From positions 4,960,001-5,024,000 of the forward strand of contig NZ_VIVR01000001.1 of the NCBI RefSeq assembly GCF_007828955.1: a stretch of DNA of 64,000 nt, in the 5' to 3' direction. This document shows, in pieces, positions 1-8,648 of this stretch (positions are counted from its first letter, which is position 1; each line of letters begins with the position of its first letter). Under the pieces are notes generated by a model that saw nothing but the letters and a program-made list of their open reading frames with translations, searched no databases and was not told where the DNA came from. The position numbers were made by a program, and so were the translations under genes. This DNA comes from Kitasatospora atroaurantiaca (GTDB lineage: Bacteria > Actinomycetota > Actinomycetes > Streptomycetales > Streptomycetaceae).

Positions 1-198
1 CCCGCCTCGGCGGCGAGCGTGGCCGGCCTGCTGGCCAAGGCCGAGCAGGGCCTGGTCGACCCGGGCCAGCGGATCGTCTGTACGGTGACCGGTAACGGCC
101 TCAAGGACCCGGACTGGGCGGTGGCCGGTGCGCCGCAGCCGCACGTCGTGCCGATCGACGCCGAGGCCGCGGCCAGGCGCCTCGGACTGCTCGACTGA
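1..198 (+). CDS. thrC: Threonine synthase, C-terminal end (partial)
   Basis: Only the last 65 codons lie in the window, read in frame 1 and ending at a TGA. The peptide (PASAASVAGLLAKAEQGLVD, later TVTGNGLKDPDWAV) matches the C-terminus of PLP-dependent threonine synthase, which converts O-phosphohomoserine to threonine in the cytoplasm. The TGNGLKDP stretch is characteristic of this family. Homoserine kinase follows on the same strand, giving the usual thrC-thrB order, so substrate and product enzymes are adjacent. The 5' part, with the PLP lysine, is outside the window. Confidence 0.9.
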   Translation, partial: PASAASVAGLLAKAEQGLVDPGQRIVCTVTGNGLKDPDWAVAGAPQPHVVPIDAEAAARRLGLLD

Positions 199-565
199 TT
201 CCGCTCGACTGACATTGTGTCAACAGTGGGCCGACTCTTTCGGGGGTCGGTCCACTGCGGGTTTCGGATGACACCTTTTGTGTCAATTTCCGGACGGCAA
301 GCGGCACCGATTTCGTGCACATTCCGGCCAGAACCGGCAACACGGCAGATCGGAGGGTGGCGGGGTGTACCGCTGTGGAACCTCTCTTCGATAGTCTGGA
401 TCCAGCGGGCCGCGCCATGACCGTGACCGCCCGCCTCGCCGGGGCTTGTCGTGCAGACCCCGCCCATGCACCACCGAGGCCCGTACGCAATCGGGCAGCT
501 TTCGACGACGCGCTGTGCGCGACCCCCGCGTGCCACCGCCCAACTTCCCAGGAGAGTCCAAGCAC
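199..565 (+). other. thrC-thrB intergenic region with two inverted repeats
   Basis: A 367-base gap with no convincing gene. It is less GC-rich than its flanks. It holds two related perfect inverted repeats, TGACA-TTG-TGTCA (210-222) and TGACAC-CTTTT-GTGTCA (269-285), and a GATAGTCT stretch near 402-409 that could be a -10 element for thrB. A GGAGAG at 551-556 is the thrB ribosome binding site. Confidence 0.5.
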
Positions 566-1483
566 ATGGCCGGTCCTGCGTTCCGTGCCGCCGCCGTCCG
601 GGTCCGGGTCCCCGCGACCAGCGCCAACCTCGGCCCCGGTTTCGACGCCTTCGGACTCGCCCTGGGTCTCTACGACGACGTGGTCGTCCGGGTCGCCGAC
701 TCCGGCCTGACCGTGGACATCGCGGGCGAGGGCGCCGACACCCTGGCCCGTGACGAGCGCCACCTGGTGGTCCGCTCGATGCGCGCCGCCTTCGACCGGC
801 TCGGCGGCCAGCCGTGCGGCCTCGAGGTGGTCTGTGCCAACCGCATACCGCACGGCCGTGGCCTGGGCTCCTCCTCGGCCGCGATCTGTGCGGGCATCGT
901 GGCCGCCCGCGCCGTCACCATCGGCGGCCCGTCCGCGCTGGACGACGCCGCACTGCTGGCCCTCGCCTCCGAGCTGGAGGGTCACCCCGACAACGTCGCC
1001 GCCTGTCTGCGCGGTGGATTCACCGTCGCGTGGACGGACGAGGAGTCGGCCAAGGCGGTCACCCTGGAGCCGGCCGAGCAGGTCGTCCCGGTCGTCTTCA
1101 TCCCGGCCACCGAGGTGCTCACCGAGACCGCGCGCGGACTGCTCCCGAGGACCGTCCCGCTCGCCGACGCGGCCGCCAACGCGGGCCGTGCGGCGCTGCT
1201 GGTCGAGGCCCTCACCCGGCGTCCCGAGCTGCTGCTGGCCGCCACCGAGGACCGCCTGCACCAGGACTACCGCGCCTCCGCGATGCCCGACAGCGCCGCC
1301 CTGGTGGGCGCGCTGCGCGCCGAGGGCATCCCCGCGGTCATCTCCGGCGCGGGGCCGACCGTGCTCGCCCTCTCCGACGAGGCGGGCGCCGACAAGCTGC
1401 TTCAGTTCGTCGGGCCGGCTTTCGCCGCGCACCGGCTGAAGCTGGACCGTGCCGGGGCATCCGTCCTGCCGCTCGACGCGTGA
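566..1483 (+). CDS. thrB: Homoserine kinase
   Basis: A 305-residue GHMP-superfamily kinase that phosphorylates homoserine to O-phosphohomoserine, the substrate of the adjacent threonine synthase. The GHMP ATP-binding motif IPHGRGLGSSSAA lies at about residues 94-106, and the N-terminus (VRVPATSANLGPGFDAFG, 13-30) is the family hallmark. The C-terminal ISGAGPTVLAL matches the conserved GHMP motif 3. The ATG at 566 was chosen because GGAGAG sits 9 bases upstream and the family homology begins there; the open frame extends upstream to 446 without homology. It is separated from thrC by 367 bases, so it probably has its own promoter. Length is normal for the family. Confidence 0.96.
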   Translation: MAGPAFRAAAVRVRVPATSANLGPGFDAFGLALGLYDDVVVRVADSGLTVDIAGEGADTLARDERHLVVRSMRAAFDRLGGQPCGLEVVCANRIPHGRGLGSSSAAICAGIVAARAVTIGGPSALDDAALLALASELEGHPDNVAACLRGGFTVAWTDEESAKAVTLEPAEQVVPVVFIPATEVLTETARGLLPRTVPLADAAANAGRAALLVEALTRRPELLLAATEDRLHQDYRASAMPDSAALVGALRAEGIPAVISGAGPTVLALSDEAGADKLLQFVGPAFAAHRLKLDRAGASVLPLDA

Positions 1484-2040
1484 CGCCTGACGCGCTGAGC
1501 AGCGGGAACGCACCGGCACGATTGGTGAGACAGAAACGATTGACAAGAACAGGGCTGGGGAATGTGTCAGGGGGTCGGTAGTGTTAACCTCATTGCTGCA
1601 CCAGATGCCCTCCGGGGCCCGGTGCGCCGCGTCCCGATCCCAGCATCCCGCGCCCGCGGGTTCCGGAAGTACGGGACCACGATTCTCCGGGAGCCCGCCA
1701 CAGCGCGTACGCAGCCTGCCTGCGCGATTGCGGCCGCATCCCGAAGCCGTGACGGCACCTGACTCGCTCCCGCGGCCTCCAACCTGAGGCACGGCCGGGC
1801 GGAGCCCGGGGTACCGCCACGCGACGGGGGCCCGGGTATCGCAGGCAGCGGGGTCGGCACGAGTACCGACCCGCCGCGCCACTTCGCACCACAGTGCACC
1901 GCACATCGCAGCTCTCTCCCGATTGGCTCCGCCGTTCGGGGGACCACCGCCTCGGACCAGCGCAGACAAGCGTTGGTCAGGACAGCACAACCGGTCGCCG
2001 TGCCAGACAGGCCGACGTCCGCTCCAGGGAAGGACCCTTA
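1484..2040 (+). promoter_or_regulatory. Long rho leader and promoter region
   Basis: A 557-base gap before rho with no supported gene. Near its 5' end are a TTGACA at 1540-1545 and a TAGTGT at 1579-1584; their spacing (33 bases) is too wide to be one promoter, but TAGTGT followed by TTAAC is a plausible -10. If transcription starts near 1590, the leader is about 450 nucleotides and C-rich. In enterobacteria rho is autoregulated by Rho-dependent termination in its leader; a similar role here is inference. AGGGAAGGA at about 2026-2034 is the ribosome binding site. Confidence 0.4.
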
Positions 2041-4125
2041 GTGAGCGACACCACCGATCTGATGGGCGCGCGCCCGGACGCCGAGGCGTCGGATGCCGCC
2101 GCCCCCGCGGCCCCGGCCAAGCGCCGTCGCACCGCCGCCGCGGGCCTGGACGGCCTGGTCCTGGCCGAGCTTCAGAAGCTCGCCTCGACTCTCGGTATCA
2201 GCGGTACCGGACGCCTCCGCAAGAGCCAGCTGATCGAGGCCATCAAGGAGAAGAGCGGCGGGGACCCGCTGCTCGCCGGCGGCGCCGCCCCGGCCGCGCC
2301 TGCCGCCAAGCGGGCCACCAAGGCCGCCGCTGCCGCCGCAGAGCCGGCTCCGGCCGCTGCCGAGGAGGAGAAGCCGGCCCGCCGTACGCGTGCCGCCGCC
2401 GCGGCTGCCGCCGAGGCGCAGGCACAGATCGAGATCCCGGTCCAGGCCGCCGCCGAGACCGCCGGTGCCCCGGCGCGTGCCGAGCGCACCCGCCGTCGGG
2501 CCACCTCGGCCGCCGGTGCCCCGACCCTCGAGGCCCCCGCCGAGCCGGCCGCGGCCGTGGTCGCCGAGGCCAAGACCGAGACCAAGTCGGCCGAGGCCCG
2601 TGGCCTCGAGGCCGACGCCCGTACCGAGACCCGCCGTGACCGCCGCGACCGGCGGGACCGCCGCGAGGGCGAGCGCCCGGAGGCCGGCGAGGGCCAGGCC
2701 GCGCAGGACGGCGAGTCCCGCGAGTCGCGCCGCGACCGGCGCAACCGCCGCGACCGTACCGACCGCGGTGAGCGCCAGGGCGGCCAGCAGGGCCAGCAGG
2801 GTGCCCCGGAGGGCGGCGGCCAGCAGGGCCGTCAGCCGGCCGGGCAGCAGCAGGCCGGCGGCGGCTTCGAGGACGACGAGTTCGGTGACGGTCGCCGCGG
2901 CCGCCGTGGCCGCTACCGCGACCGCCGTGGCCGTGGCAGCCGTCGCGAGGGCTTCGAGGCCGGTCCGGCCGAGCCGCAGATCGGCGACGACGATGTGCTG
3001 ATCCCCGTCGCGGGCATCCTGGACATCCTCGACAACTACGCGTTCGTCCGGACCTCCGGCTACCTGCCGGGCCAGAACGACGTCTACGTCTCGCTCGCCC
3101 AGGTCCGCAAGAACGGCCTGCGCAAGGGCGACGCCATCACCGGCGCCGTGCGCCAGCCGCGTGACGGTGAGCGCCGCGAGAAGTTCAACGCCATGGTGCG
3201 CCTGGACTCCGTCAACGGCATGGACCCGGAGAGCGGCCGCAACCGCCCCGAGTTCGGCAAGCTCACCCCGCTGTACCCGCAGGAGCGCCTGCGTCTGGAG
3301 ACCGACCCGGGCATCCTGACCACCCGCATCATCGACCTCGTGTCGCCGATCGGTAAGGGCCAGCGTGGTCTGATCGTCGCCCCGCCGAAGACCGGCAAGA
3401 CGATGATCATGCAGGCGATCGCCAACGCGATCACCCACAACAACCCCGAGTGCCACCTGATGGTCGTCCTGGTCGACGAGCGTCCGGAAGAGGTCACCGA
3501 CATGCAGCGGTCGGTGAAGGGCGAGGTCATCTCCTCGACCTTCGACCGCCCGGCCGAGGACCACACCGTGGTCGCGGAGCTGGCCATCGAGCGCGCCAAG
3601 CGCCTGGTGGAGCTGGGCCACGACGTGGTGATCCTGCTGGACTCGATCACCCGCCTTGGCCGCGCCTACAACCTGGCGGCGCCGGCCTCCGGCCGCATCC
3701 TGTCCGGTGGTGTCGACTCGACCGCGCTGTACCCGCCGAAGAAGTTCTTCGGTGCCGCGCGCAACATCGAGAACGGCGGCTCGCTGACCATCCTCGCCAC
3801 CGCGCTGGTGGAGACTGGCTCCCGGGCCGACGAGGTCGTCTTCGAGGAGTTCAAGGGCACCGGCAACATGGAGCTCAAGCTCGACCGCAAGCTCTCGGAC
3901 AAGCGCATCTTCCCGGCCGTCGACGTCGATGCGTCCTCCACCCGTAAGGAGGAGATCCTGCTGGGCAACGAGGAGTTGGCCATCACCTGGAAGCTCCGCC
4001 GGGTGCTGCACGCGCTCGACTCGCAGCAGGCGATCGAGCTGCTGCTGGACAAGATGAAGCAGACCAAGAGCAACGCCGAGTTCCTGATGCAGATCGCCAA
4101 GACCACCCCTGGTTCCGGCGACTGA
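2041..4125 (+). CDS. rho: Transcription termination factor Rho
   Basis: A 694-residue RNA-dependent hexameric ATPase that terminates untranslated transcripts. In order: a Rho_N helical domain (about 38-78, LDGLVLAELQKLASTLGI), a large low-complexity insert (about 85-310) first Ala/Glu-rich and then RRDRRDRR- and Gln/Gly-rich, a cold-shock RNA-binding domain (about 318-400) and the ATPase core with Walker A APPKTGKT at 447-454 and Walker B VVILLDSITR at about 528-537. The insert explains the length compared with about 420 residues in E. coli and is typical of actinobacterial Rho, where such inserts are known to add RNA affinity. GTG 2041 is preceded by a good ribosome binding site. A strong hairpin follows the gene. 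Confidence 0.97.
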   Translation: MSDTTDLMGARPDAEASDAAAPAAPAKRRRTAAAGLDGLVLAELQKLASTLGISGTGRLRKSQLIEAIKEKSGGDPLLAGGAAPAAPAAKRATKAAAAAAEPAPAAAEEEKPARRTRAAAAAAAEAQAQIEIPVQAAAETAGAPARAERTRRRATSAAGAPTLEAPAEPAAAVVAEAKTETKSAEARGLEADARTETRRDRRDRRDRREGERPEAGEGQAAQDGESRESRRDRRNRRDRTDRGERQGGQQGQQGAPEGGGQQGRQPAGQQQAGGGFEDDEFGDGRRGRRGRYRDRRGRGSRREGFEAGPAEPQIGDDDVLIPVAGILDILDNYAFVRTSGYLPGQNDVYVSLAQVRKNGLRKGDAITGAVRQPRDGERREKFNAMVRLDSVNGMDPESGRNRPEFGKLTPLYPQERLRLETDPGILTTRIIDLVSPIGKGQRGLIVAPPKTGKTMIMQAIANAITHNNPECHLMVVLVDERPEEVTDMQRSVKGEVISSTFDRPAEDHTVVAELAIERAKRLVELGHDVVILLDSITRLGRAYNLAAPASGRILSGGVDSTALYPPKKFFGAARNIENGGSLTILATALVETGSRADEVVFEEFKGTGNMELKLDRKLSDKRIFPAVDVDASSTRKEEILLGNEELAITWKLRRVLHALDSQQAIELLLDKMKQTKSNAEFLMQIAKTTPGSGD

Positions 4126-4147
4126 CACCGCATCGGCAGCTGATCCC

Positions 4148-4185
4148 GTGAAGCCCCGGGCCGTTTCGACGGCCCGGGGCTTCAC
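4148..4185 (+). terminator. Terminator hairpin after rho
   Basis: A perfect 16-base-pair stem (4148-4163 with 4170-4185) around a 6-base loop (TTTCGA), starting 22 bases after the rho stop. There is no long U-tract, as is usual for streptomycete terminators. Confidence 0.8.
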
Positions 4186-4333
4186 GGCTTCCCCGCCCGG
4201 GGTTCTCACGGCTTTCCAAGGCCGGCTTAAGACCCGGGCCAGGCCTATCGGCTTCGCTTATGCTCGATATGAGGTCATACCGACCAGAACGAGCAAACGC
4301 GACATATGTCGCACAGTGCGAGGACGAGACGAT

Positions 4334-5413
4334 ATGACCGATCACCGAAGGGTCCGCAGCAGACGCGGCAGGTGGCTGCGGATCGCCCTGCTGACGCTGG
4401 CCGGCCTGCTGGTGGCGGGCGCCGGGGCCGCCGGGTACGCGTACTGGAAGCTCAACGGCAACATCAAGAGCGTGGACATCAACTCCCAGCTCGGCACCGC
4501 CAGGCCGCCGGCCGCCACCGACGGCTCGTTCAACATCCTGGTGCTGGGCTCGGACTCGCGGGCCGGCAGCAACGGCAGTCTGGCCGGCGGCAACACCGAC
4601 GGCACCGCGCGCTCCGACACCGCGATGGTGGTGCACGTCAACCAGGCCCACAACCACGCCGACGTGGTGAGCATCCCGCGCGACACGCTGGTGTCCCGCC
4701 CGGATTGCACCGGTGCCGGCGGCAAGAGCGTGGCGGCGGCGAGGAGCGCGATGTACAACAGCGCCTTCGAGGTGGGCGGCCCGGCCTGTGCGGTGAAGAC
4801 CACCGAGCAGCTCACCGGTCTGCGGATGGACCACTTCGTGGAGATCGACTTCTCGGGCTTCGCGTCCTTCATAAACGCGATCGGCGGGGTCACCGTGACC
4901 ACCACCGTGGCCATCAACGACAAGGACAGCGGCCTCAACCTCGCCCCCGGCACCCACCACCTGGGCGGCGACCAGGCACTCGCCTTCGTACGGACCAGGC
5001 ACGGTGTCGGCGACGGCAGTGACCTGGGCCGGATCGAGCTGCAGAAGCAGATGGTGAAGTCGATCCTGTCGCAGGTGGGCGACATGGGGCTGACGTCCAA
5101 CCCGGCCAAGCTCTGGTCGGTGGGTGACAAGCTCACCAGGAGCATCACCACCGACTCCGACCTGGCCTCGGTCAGTACGCTGGTGGGCCTGGCCGACACC
5201 CTCAAGGGGGTTGGGCCCGAGGAGCTGACCATGGTCACCCTGCCCGTGGTGACGGCGCCCTCCGACCCGAACCGGGTGGTCGCGAAGAAGCCGCAGGCCG
5301 ACCAGCTGTGGGCGGCGCTGAAGGCGGACCGGTCGGTGCCGCAGGCCATCGTGAGCTCGCAGCCGACCAACCCGGCCGACCCGACCGCGAGCGCCTCCGC
5401 CCAGGCCGGATGA
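4334..5413 (+). CDS. LytR-CpsA-Psr (LCP) family cell-wall ligase
   Basis: A 359-residue membrane-anchored LCP phosphotransferase. An Arg-rich cytoplasmic start (RRVRSRRGRWLR) and one membrane helix (about 18-40) precede the extracytoplasmic LCP domain. Conserved elements are visible: NILVLGSDSR (about 62-71), SDTAMVVHVN, the Arg-containing VSIPRDTLVSRPDC, and the late QALAFVRTRH with further arginines. LCP enzymes transfer lipid-linked glycopolymers (teichoic acids, related polymers) onto peptidoglycan. A WecA/TagO-type enzyme that starts such polymers is encoded about 6.5 kb downstream. The start ATG 4334 follows GAGGA and places the helix correctly; upstream frame has no homology and overlaps the rho terminator. 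Confidence 0.92.
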   Translation: MTDHRRVRSRRGRWLRIALLTLAGLLVAGAGAAGYAYWKLNGNIKSVDINSQLGTARPPAATDGSFNILVLGSDSRAGSNGSLAGGNTDGTARSDTAMVVHVNQAHNHADVVSIPRDTLVSRPDCTGAGGKSVAAARSAMYNSAFEVGGPACAVKTTEQLTGLRMDHFVEIDFSGFASFINAIGGVTVTTTVAINDKDSGLNLAPGTHHLGGDQALAFVRTRHGVGDGSDLGRIELQKQMVKSILSQVGDMGLTSNPAKLWSVGDKLTRSITTDSDLASVSTLVGLADTLKGVGPEELTMVTLPVVTAPSDPNRVVAKKPQADQLWAALKADRSVPQAIVSSQPTNPADPTASASAQAG

Positions 5414-5546
5414 CCTGCGGAATATCGGCGGCCGTCACCCGGTTTGGGAAGAAGCGGTCAGTCCTGGCAGACTGGTCCGTCGGTCCCGGTTCACGTGCGG
5501 CTGTCAGCTGCCGACCCGGTGCCCTCCCGATCACTAGGAGAACCCC

Positions 5547-5771
5547 TTGAAGCCCAACGTTCACCCCGAGTACGTGGTCACCTCGGTGACCTGCACCTGC
5601 GGCAACGAGTTCACCACCCGCTCGACCGAGACCAGCGGCGTCATTCGCGCCGAGGTCTGCTCGCAGTGCCACCCGTTCTACACGGGCAAGCAGAAGATCC
5701 TCGACACCGGTGGCCGCGTGGCCCGCTTCGAGGCGCGCTTCGGCAAGACCCACAGCGCGAAGCAGGCCTAG
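5547..5771 (+). CDS. rpmE: 50S ribosomal protein L31 (zinc-binding form)
   Basis: A 74-residue ribosomal protein of the large subunit. It is the Cys-containing (C+) type: CTCG near residue 16 and CSQCHP near 37 supply the zinc ligands. In streptomycetes the C+ form is used when zinc is plentiful, and a Cys-less paralogue elsewhere is normally induced by zinc shortage. The start is TTG 5547, with AGGAG at 5536-5540 ideally spaced; no ATG or GTG upstream would fit. prfA follows 116 bases later. Confidence 0.97.
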   Translation: MKPNVHPEYVVTSVTCTCGNEFTTRSTETSGVIRAEVCSQCHPFYTGKQKILDTGGRVARFEARFGKTHSAKQA

Positions 5772-5887
5772 CGCTCGCACGGCGCCGGTCTCTGGCGTTC
5801 CCGCTTTTCGGCGGGGGCGTCCGGGCCGGCGCCGTTCGCGTCTCCTCACCCCTCAGTCAATTTCTTCACGGGAAGTAGGCCCACCCC

Positions 5888-6964
5888 ATGTTCGAGGCAG
5901 TCGAAGAGCTCCTCGTCGAGCACGCAGCCCTCGAAGAGCGGCTGGCCGACCCGTCGGTCCACGCGGACCAGGCGAACGCCCGCAAGCTCTCCAAGCGCTA
6001 TGCCGAGCTGACGCCGATCACCGCCACCTACCGCGCCTGGAAGCAGGCCGGCGAGGACATCGAGGCGGCCCGTGAATTCGCCACCGAGGACCCGGACTTC
6101 ATCGCCGAGGTCAAGTCCTCCGAGGCCCGGCGCGACGAGCTGACCGAGGAGCTGCGCCTGCTGCTCGTCCCGCGTGACCCCAACGACGAGAAGGACGTCA
6201 TCCTGGAGGTCAAGGCCGGCGAGGGCGGCGAGGAGTCCGCCCTGTTCGCCGGCGACCTGCTGCGGATGTACCTGCGCTTCGCCGAGCGGGTCGGTTGGAA
6301 GACCGAGCTGATCGACGCCAACGAGTCCGACCTCGGCGGCTACAAGGACGTCTCGGTCGCCGTGAAGACCAGAGGCACCATAGAGCCCGGTCAGGGCGTC
6401 TGGGCCCGGCTGAAGTACGAGGGCGGCGTGCACCGCGTGCAGCGTGTGCCGGCCACCGAGTCGCAGGGCCGGATCCACACCTCGGCGGCGGGCGTGCTGG
6501 TCACGCCGGAGGCCGAGGAGGTCGAGGTGGAGGTCCACGCGAACGACCTGCGGATCGACGTGTACCGCTCCTCGGGCCCCGGCGGGCAGTCCGTCAACAC
6601 CACCGACTCGGCGGTCCGGATCACCCACCTGCCGACCGGTATCGTGGCGTCCTGCCAGAACGAGAAGAGCCAGCTGCAGAACAAGGAGCAGGCGATGCGC
6701 ATCCTGCGTTCGCGGCTGCTGGCCGCCGCGCAGGAGGCCGCCGAGCAGGAGGCCTCGGACGCGCGTCGCAGCCAGGTCCGCACGGTGGACCGCTCGGAGC
6801 GGATCCGGACGTACAACTACCCGGAGAACCGCCTCTCGGACCACCGGACGGGCTTCAAGTCGTACAACCTGGACCAGGTCCTGGACGGCGACCTCAATGC
6901 GGTGATCCAGTCCTGCGTGGACGCCGACGCGGCTGCCAAGCTGGCCGCCGCCCAGGAGAACTGA
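5888..6964 (+). CDS. prfA: Peptide chain release factor 1
   Basis: A 358-residue class I release factor recognising UAA and UAG. The catalytic GGQ is at 232-234 in the context SSGPGGQSVNTTDSAV, and the domain order (N-terminal helical domain, PCRF domain with KAGEGGEESALFAGDLLRMY, then the GGQ domain) is complete. It is followed after 44 bases by prmC, which methylates the GGQ glutamine, so enzyme and substrate are probably co-transcribed. The ATG has a modest GGGAAG site upstream. Confidence 0.98.
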   Translation: MFEAVEELLVEHAALEERLADPSVHADQANARKLSKRYAELTPITATYRAWKQAGEDIEAAREFATEDPDFIAEVKSSEARRDELTEELRLLLVPRDPNDEKDVILEVKAGEGGEESALFAGDLLRMYLRFAERVGWKTELIDANESDLGGYKDVSVAVKTRGTIEPGQGVWARLKYEGGVHRVQRVPATESQGRIHTSAAGVLVTPEAEEVEVEVHANDLRIDVYRSSGPGGQSVNTTDSAVRITHLPTGIVASCQNEKSQLQNKEQAMRILRSRLLAAAQEAAEQEASDARRSQVRTVDRSERIRTYNYPENRLSDHRTGFKSYNLDQVLDGDLNAVIQSCVDADAAAKLAAAQEN

Positions 6965-7008
6965 CCCGAGCCCGAAGGCCGGCTCGCAGAAACCAGAGGT
7001 GCGTACGG

Positions 7009-7875
7009 ATGAACCTGCTGCTCGCCGAGGTGGCCCAGGCCACCCAGCGGTTGGCCGCGGCCGGCGTGCCGTCGCCGCGCTTCGACGCGGAGGAGCTCGC
7101 CGCACACATCCACAACGTCAAGCGCAGCCAGCTGCACACCGTGCCGGACGCCGACTTCGACGCCCGCTACTGGGAGGCGATCTCGCGCCGTGAGGCGCGC
7201 GAGCCGCTGCAGCACATCACCGGCCGCGCGTTCTTCCGGTACCTGGAGCTGGAGGTCGGCCCGGGCGTCTTCGTGCCCCGGCCGGAGACCGAGTCGGTGG
7301 TCGAGTGGGCCATAGACGCCGTCCGGGACATGGACGTGGCCGAGCCGCTGGTGGTCGACCTGTGCACCGGCTCCGGCGCGATCGCGCTGGCGCTGGCCCA
7401 GGAGCTGCCGCGCTCGACCGTGCACGCCTTCGAGCTGGACGAGGGCGCCATGCAGTACACCCGGCGCAACATCGCCGCCAGCTCCGACCGTGCCCGGGTC
7501 ACCCTGCACGCGGGGGACGCCACCCGCGCCTTCGAGGACGACCGCTCCTGGGACGGCCGCTTCGACCTGGTGATCAGCAACCCGCCGTACATCCCGCTCA
7601 CCGAGTGGGAGTACGTGGCGCCCGAGGCACGCGACCACGACCCGCAGATGTCGCTGTTCTCCGGCGAGGACGGGCTGGACACCATCCGCGGCATCGAGCG
7701 GGTCGCGGCCCGGCTGCTGCGGCCCGGCGGGGCGGTCGTGATCGAGCACGCCGACACCCAGGGCGGCCAGGTGCCGTGGATCTTCAACGAAGAGGGCGGT
7801 TGGACGGACACCGCCGACCACCGCGACCTGAACAACCGGCCGCGCTTCACAACGGCCCGTAAGGCGTCGTTGTGA
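7009..7875 (+). CDS. prmC: Release factor glutamine methyltransferase
   Basis: A 288-residue SAM-dependent methyltransferase (HemK/PrmC) that N5-methylates the GGQ glutamine of RF1 and RF2. The N-terminal helical domain is followed by the Rossmann methyltransferase domain with VVDLCTGSGAIALALA (about 117-132) and the substrate-glutamine motif NPPY at 191-194. ATG 7009 gives the family N-terminus MNLLLAEVAQAT. The 3' end is unusual: the last 25 bases, including the stop, are part of a 41-base unit repeated behind the gene, so the present stop may lie in a duplicated copy of the original gene end. Confidence 0.96.
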   Translation: MNLLLAEVAQATQRLAAAGVPSPRFDAEELAAHIHNVKRSQLHTVPDADFDARYWEAISRREAREPLQHITGRAFFRYLELEVGPGVFVPRPETESVVEWAIDAVRDMDVAEPLVVDLCTGSGAIALALAQELPRSTVHAFELDEGAMQYTRRNIAASSDRARVTLHAGDATRAFEDDRSWDGRFDLVISNPPYIPLTEWEYVAPEARDHDPQMSLFSGEDGLDTIRGIERVAARLLRPGGAVVIEHADTQGGQVPWIFNEEGGWTDTADHRDLNNRPRFTTARKASL

Positions 7876-7957
7876 GGATGCAACGCAGCACGACGGCCCG
7901 TAAGGCGTCGTTGTGAACATGCAGCGCAGCACAACGGCCCGCAAGGCCTCGCTGTGA
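7851..7957 (+). repeat. 41-bp tandem repeat of the prmC 3' end
   Basis: Two full 41-base units (7851-7891, 7892-7932) and a 25-base partial third (7933-7957). Each contains the codons for TARKASL and a TGA stop. Because 41 is not a multiple of three, the copies are in different frames. Units differ by only a few bases, which suggests recent duplication. Confidence 0.9.
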
Positions 7958-8000
7958 CCGTCGTCAACGCCATGAGCCATCTCGGAAGGGGACCGCACCG

Positions 8001-8648
8001 ATGAGCCGCCGCTACGACTGTGCCGACGCAGGGGAACGTGCCACCGGGCTGCGCGAGGCCGCCTCGGCGATCCGCCGGGGCGAGCTGGTCGTGCTGCCCA
8101 CCGACACCCTCTACGGGGTCGGCGCGGACGCCTTCAGCCCCGAGGCCGTCGCCGCCCTGCTGGCCGCCAAGGGCCGCGGCCGCGACATGCCCTCGCCCGT
8201 GCTGGTCGGCTCGCCGACCACCCTGCACGGCCTGGTCACCGACTTCTCCGAGCAGGCCTGGGAGCTGGTCGACGCCTTCTGGCCGGGCGGGCTGACCCTG
8301 GTCGCCAAGCACCAGCCCTCGCTGCGCTGGGACCTCGGCGAGACCCGGGGCACGGTGGCCGTCCGGATGCCGCTGCACCCGGTCGCCATCGAGCTGCTCA
8401 ACACCACGGGACCGCTCGCCGTCTCCAGTGCCAACAAGAGCGGCGGCCCGTCGCCGGCCAACTGCGACGACGCGTTCGCCCAGCTCGGCGACTCGATCTC
8501 GGTCTACCTCGACGGCGGGACGGCCGACTTCGCACAGGCCTCCAGCATCGTCGACGTCACGGGCAAGGTTCCGGTCCTGCTGCGGGCCGGCGCGATCAGC
8601 GCCGAGCAGCTGAGGGAGGTCGTCCCGGACCTGGAGGCCGGCAGTTGA
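8001..8648 (+). CDS. tsaC: L-threonylcarbamoyladenylate synthase (Sua5/TsaC family)
   Basis: A 215-residue YrdC/Sua5 domain protein that makes threonylcarbamoyl-AMP from threonine, bicarbonate and ATP, the first step of the t6A37 tRNA modification. The nucleotide-binding groove motif LVVLPTDTLYGVGADAF (about 29-45), FWPGGLTLV and VAVRMPLH are conserved, and PLAVSSANKSG (about 138-148) is the family signature. It is the short form without the C-terminal Sua5 domain. ATG 8001 follows GGAAGGGGA. Its stop overlaps the TTG start of the next gene, so the two are translationally coupled. Confidence 0.95.
   Translation: MSRRYDCADAGERATGLREAASAIRRGELVVLPTDTLYGVGADAFSPEAVAALLAAKGRGRDMPSPVLVGSPTTLHGLVTDFSEQAWELVDAFWPGGLTLVAKHQPSLRWDLGETRGTVAVRMPLHPVAIELLNTTGPLAVSSANKSGGPSPANCDDAFAQLGDSISVYLDGGTADFAQASSIVDVTGKVPVLLRAGAISAEQLREVVPDLEAGS

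Noticed and set aside
1540..1584. TTGACA and TAGTGT read as one rho promoter
   Set aside because: The 33-base spacing is far too long for one sigma-70-type promoter, so I only mention the -10.
101..1990. Long open frame on the minus strand over thrB
   Set aside because: Antisense shadow typical of high-GC DNA; thrB is certain on the other strand.
2038..4209. 723-codon antisense frame over rho
   Set aside because: Low-complexity Gly/Leu/Arg product without homology; rho is unambiguous.
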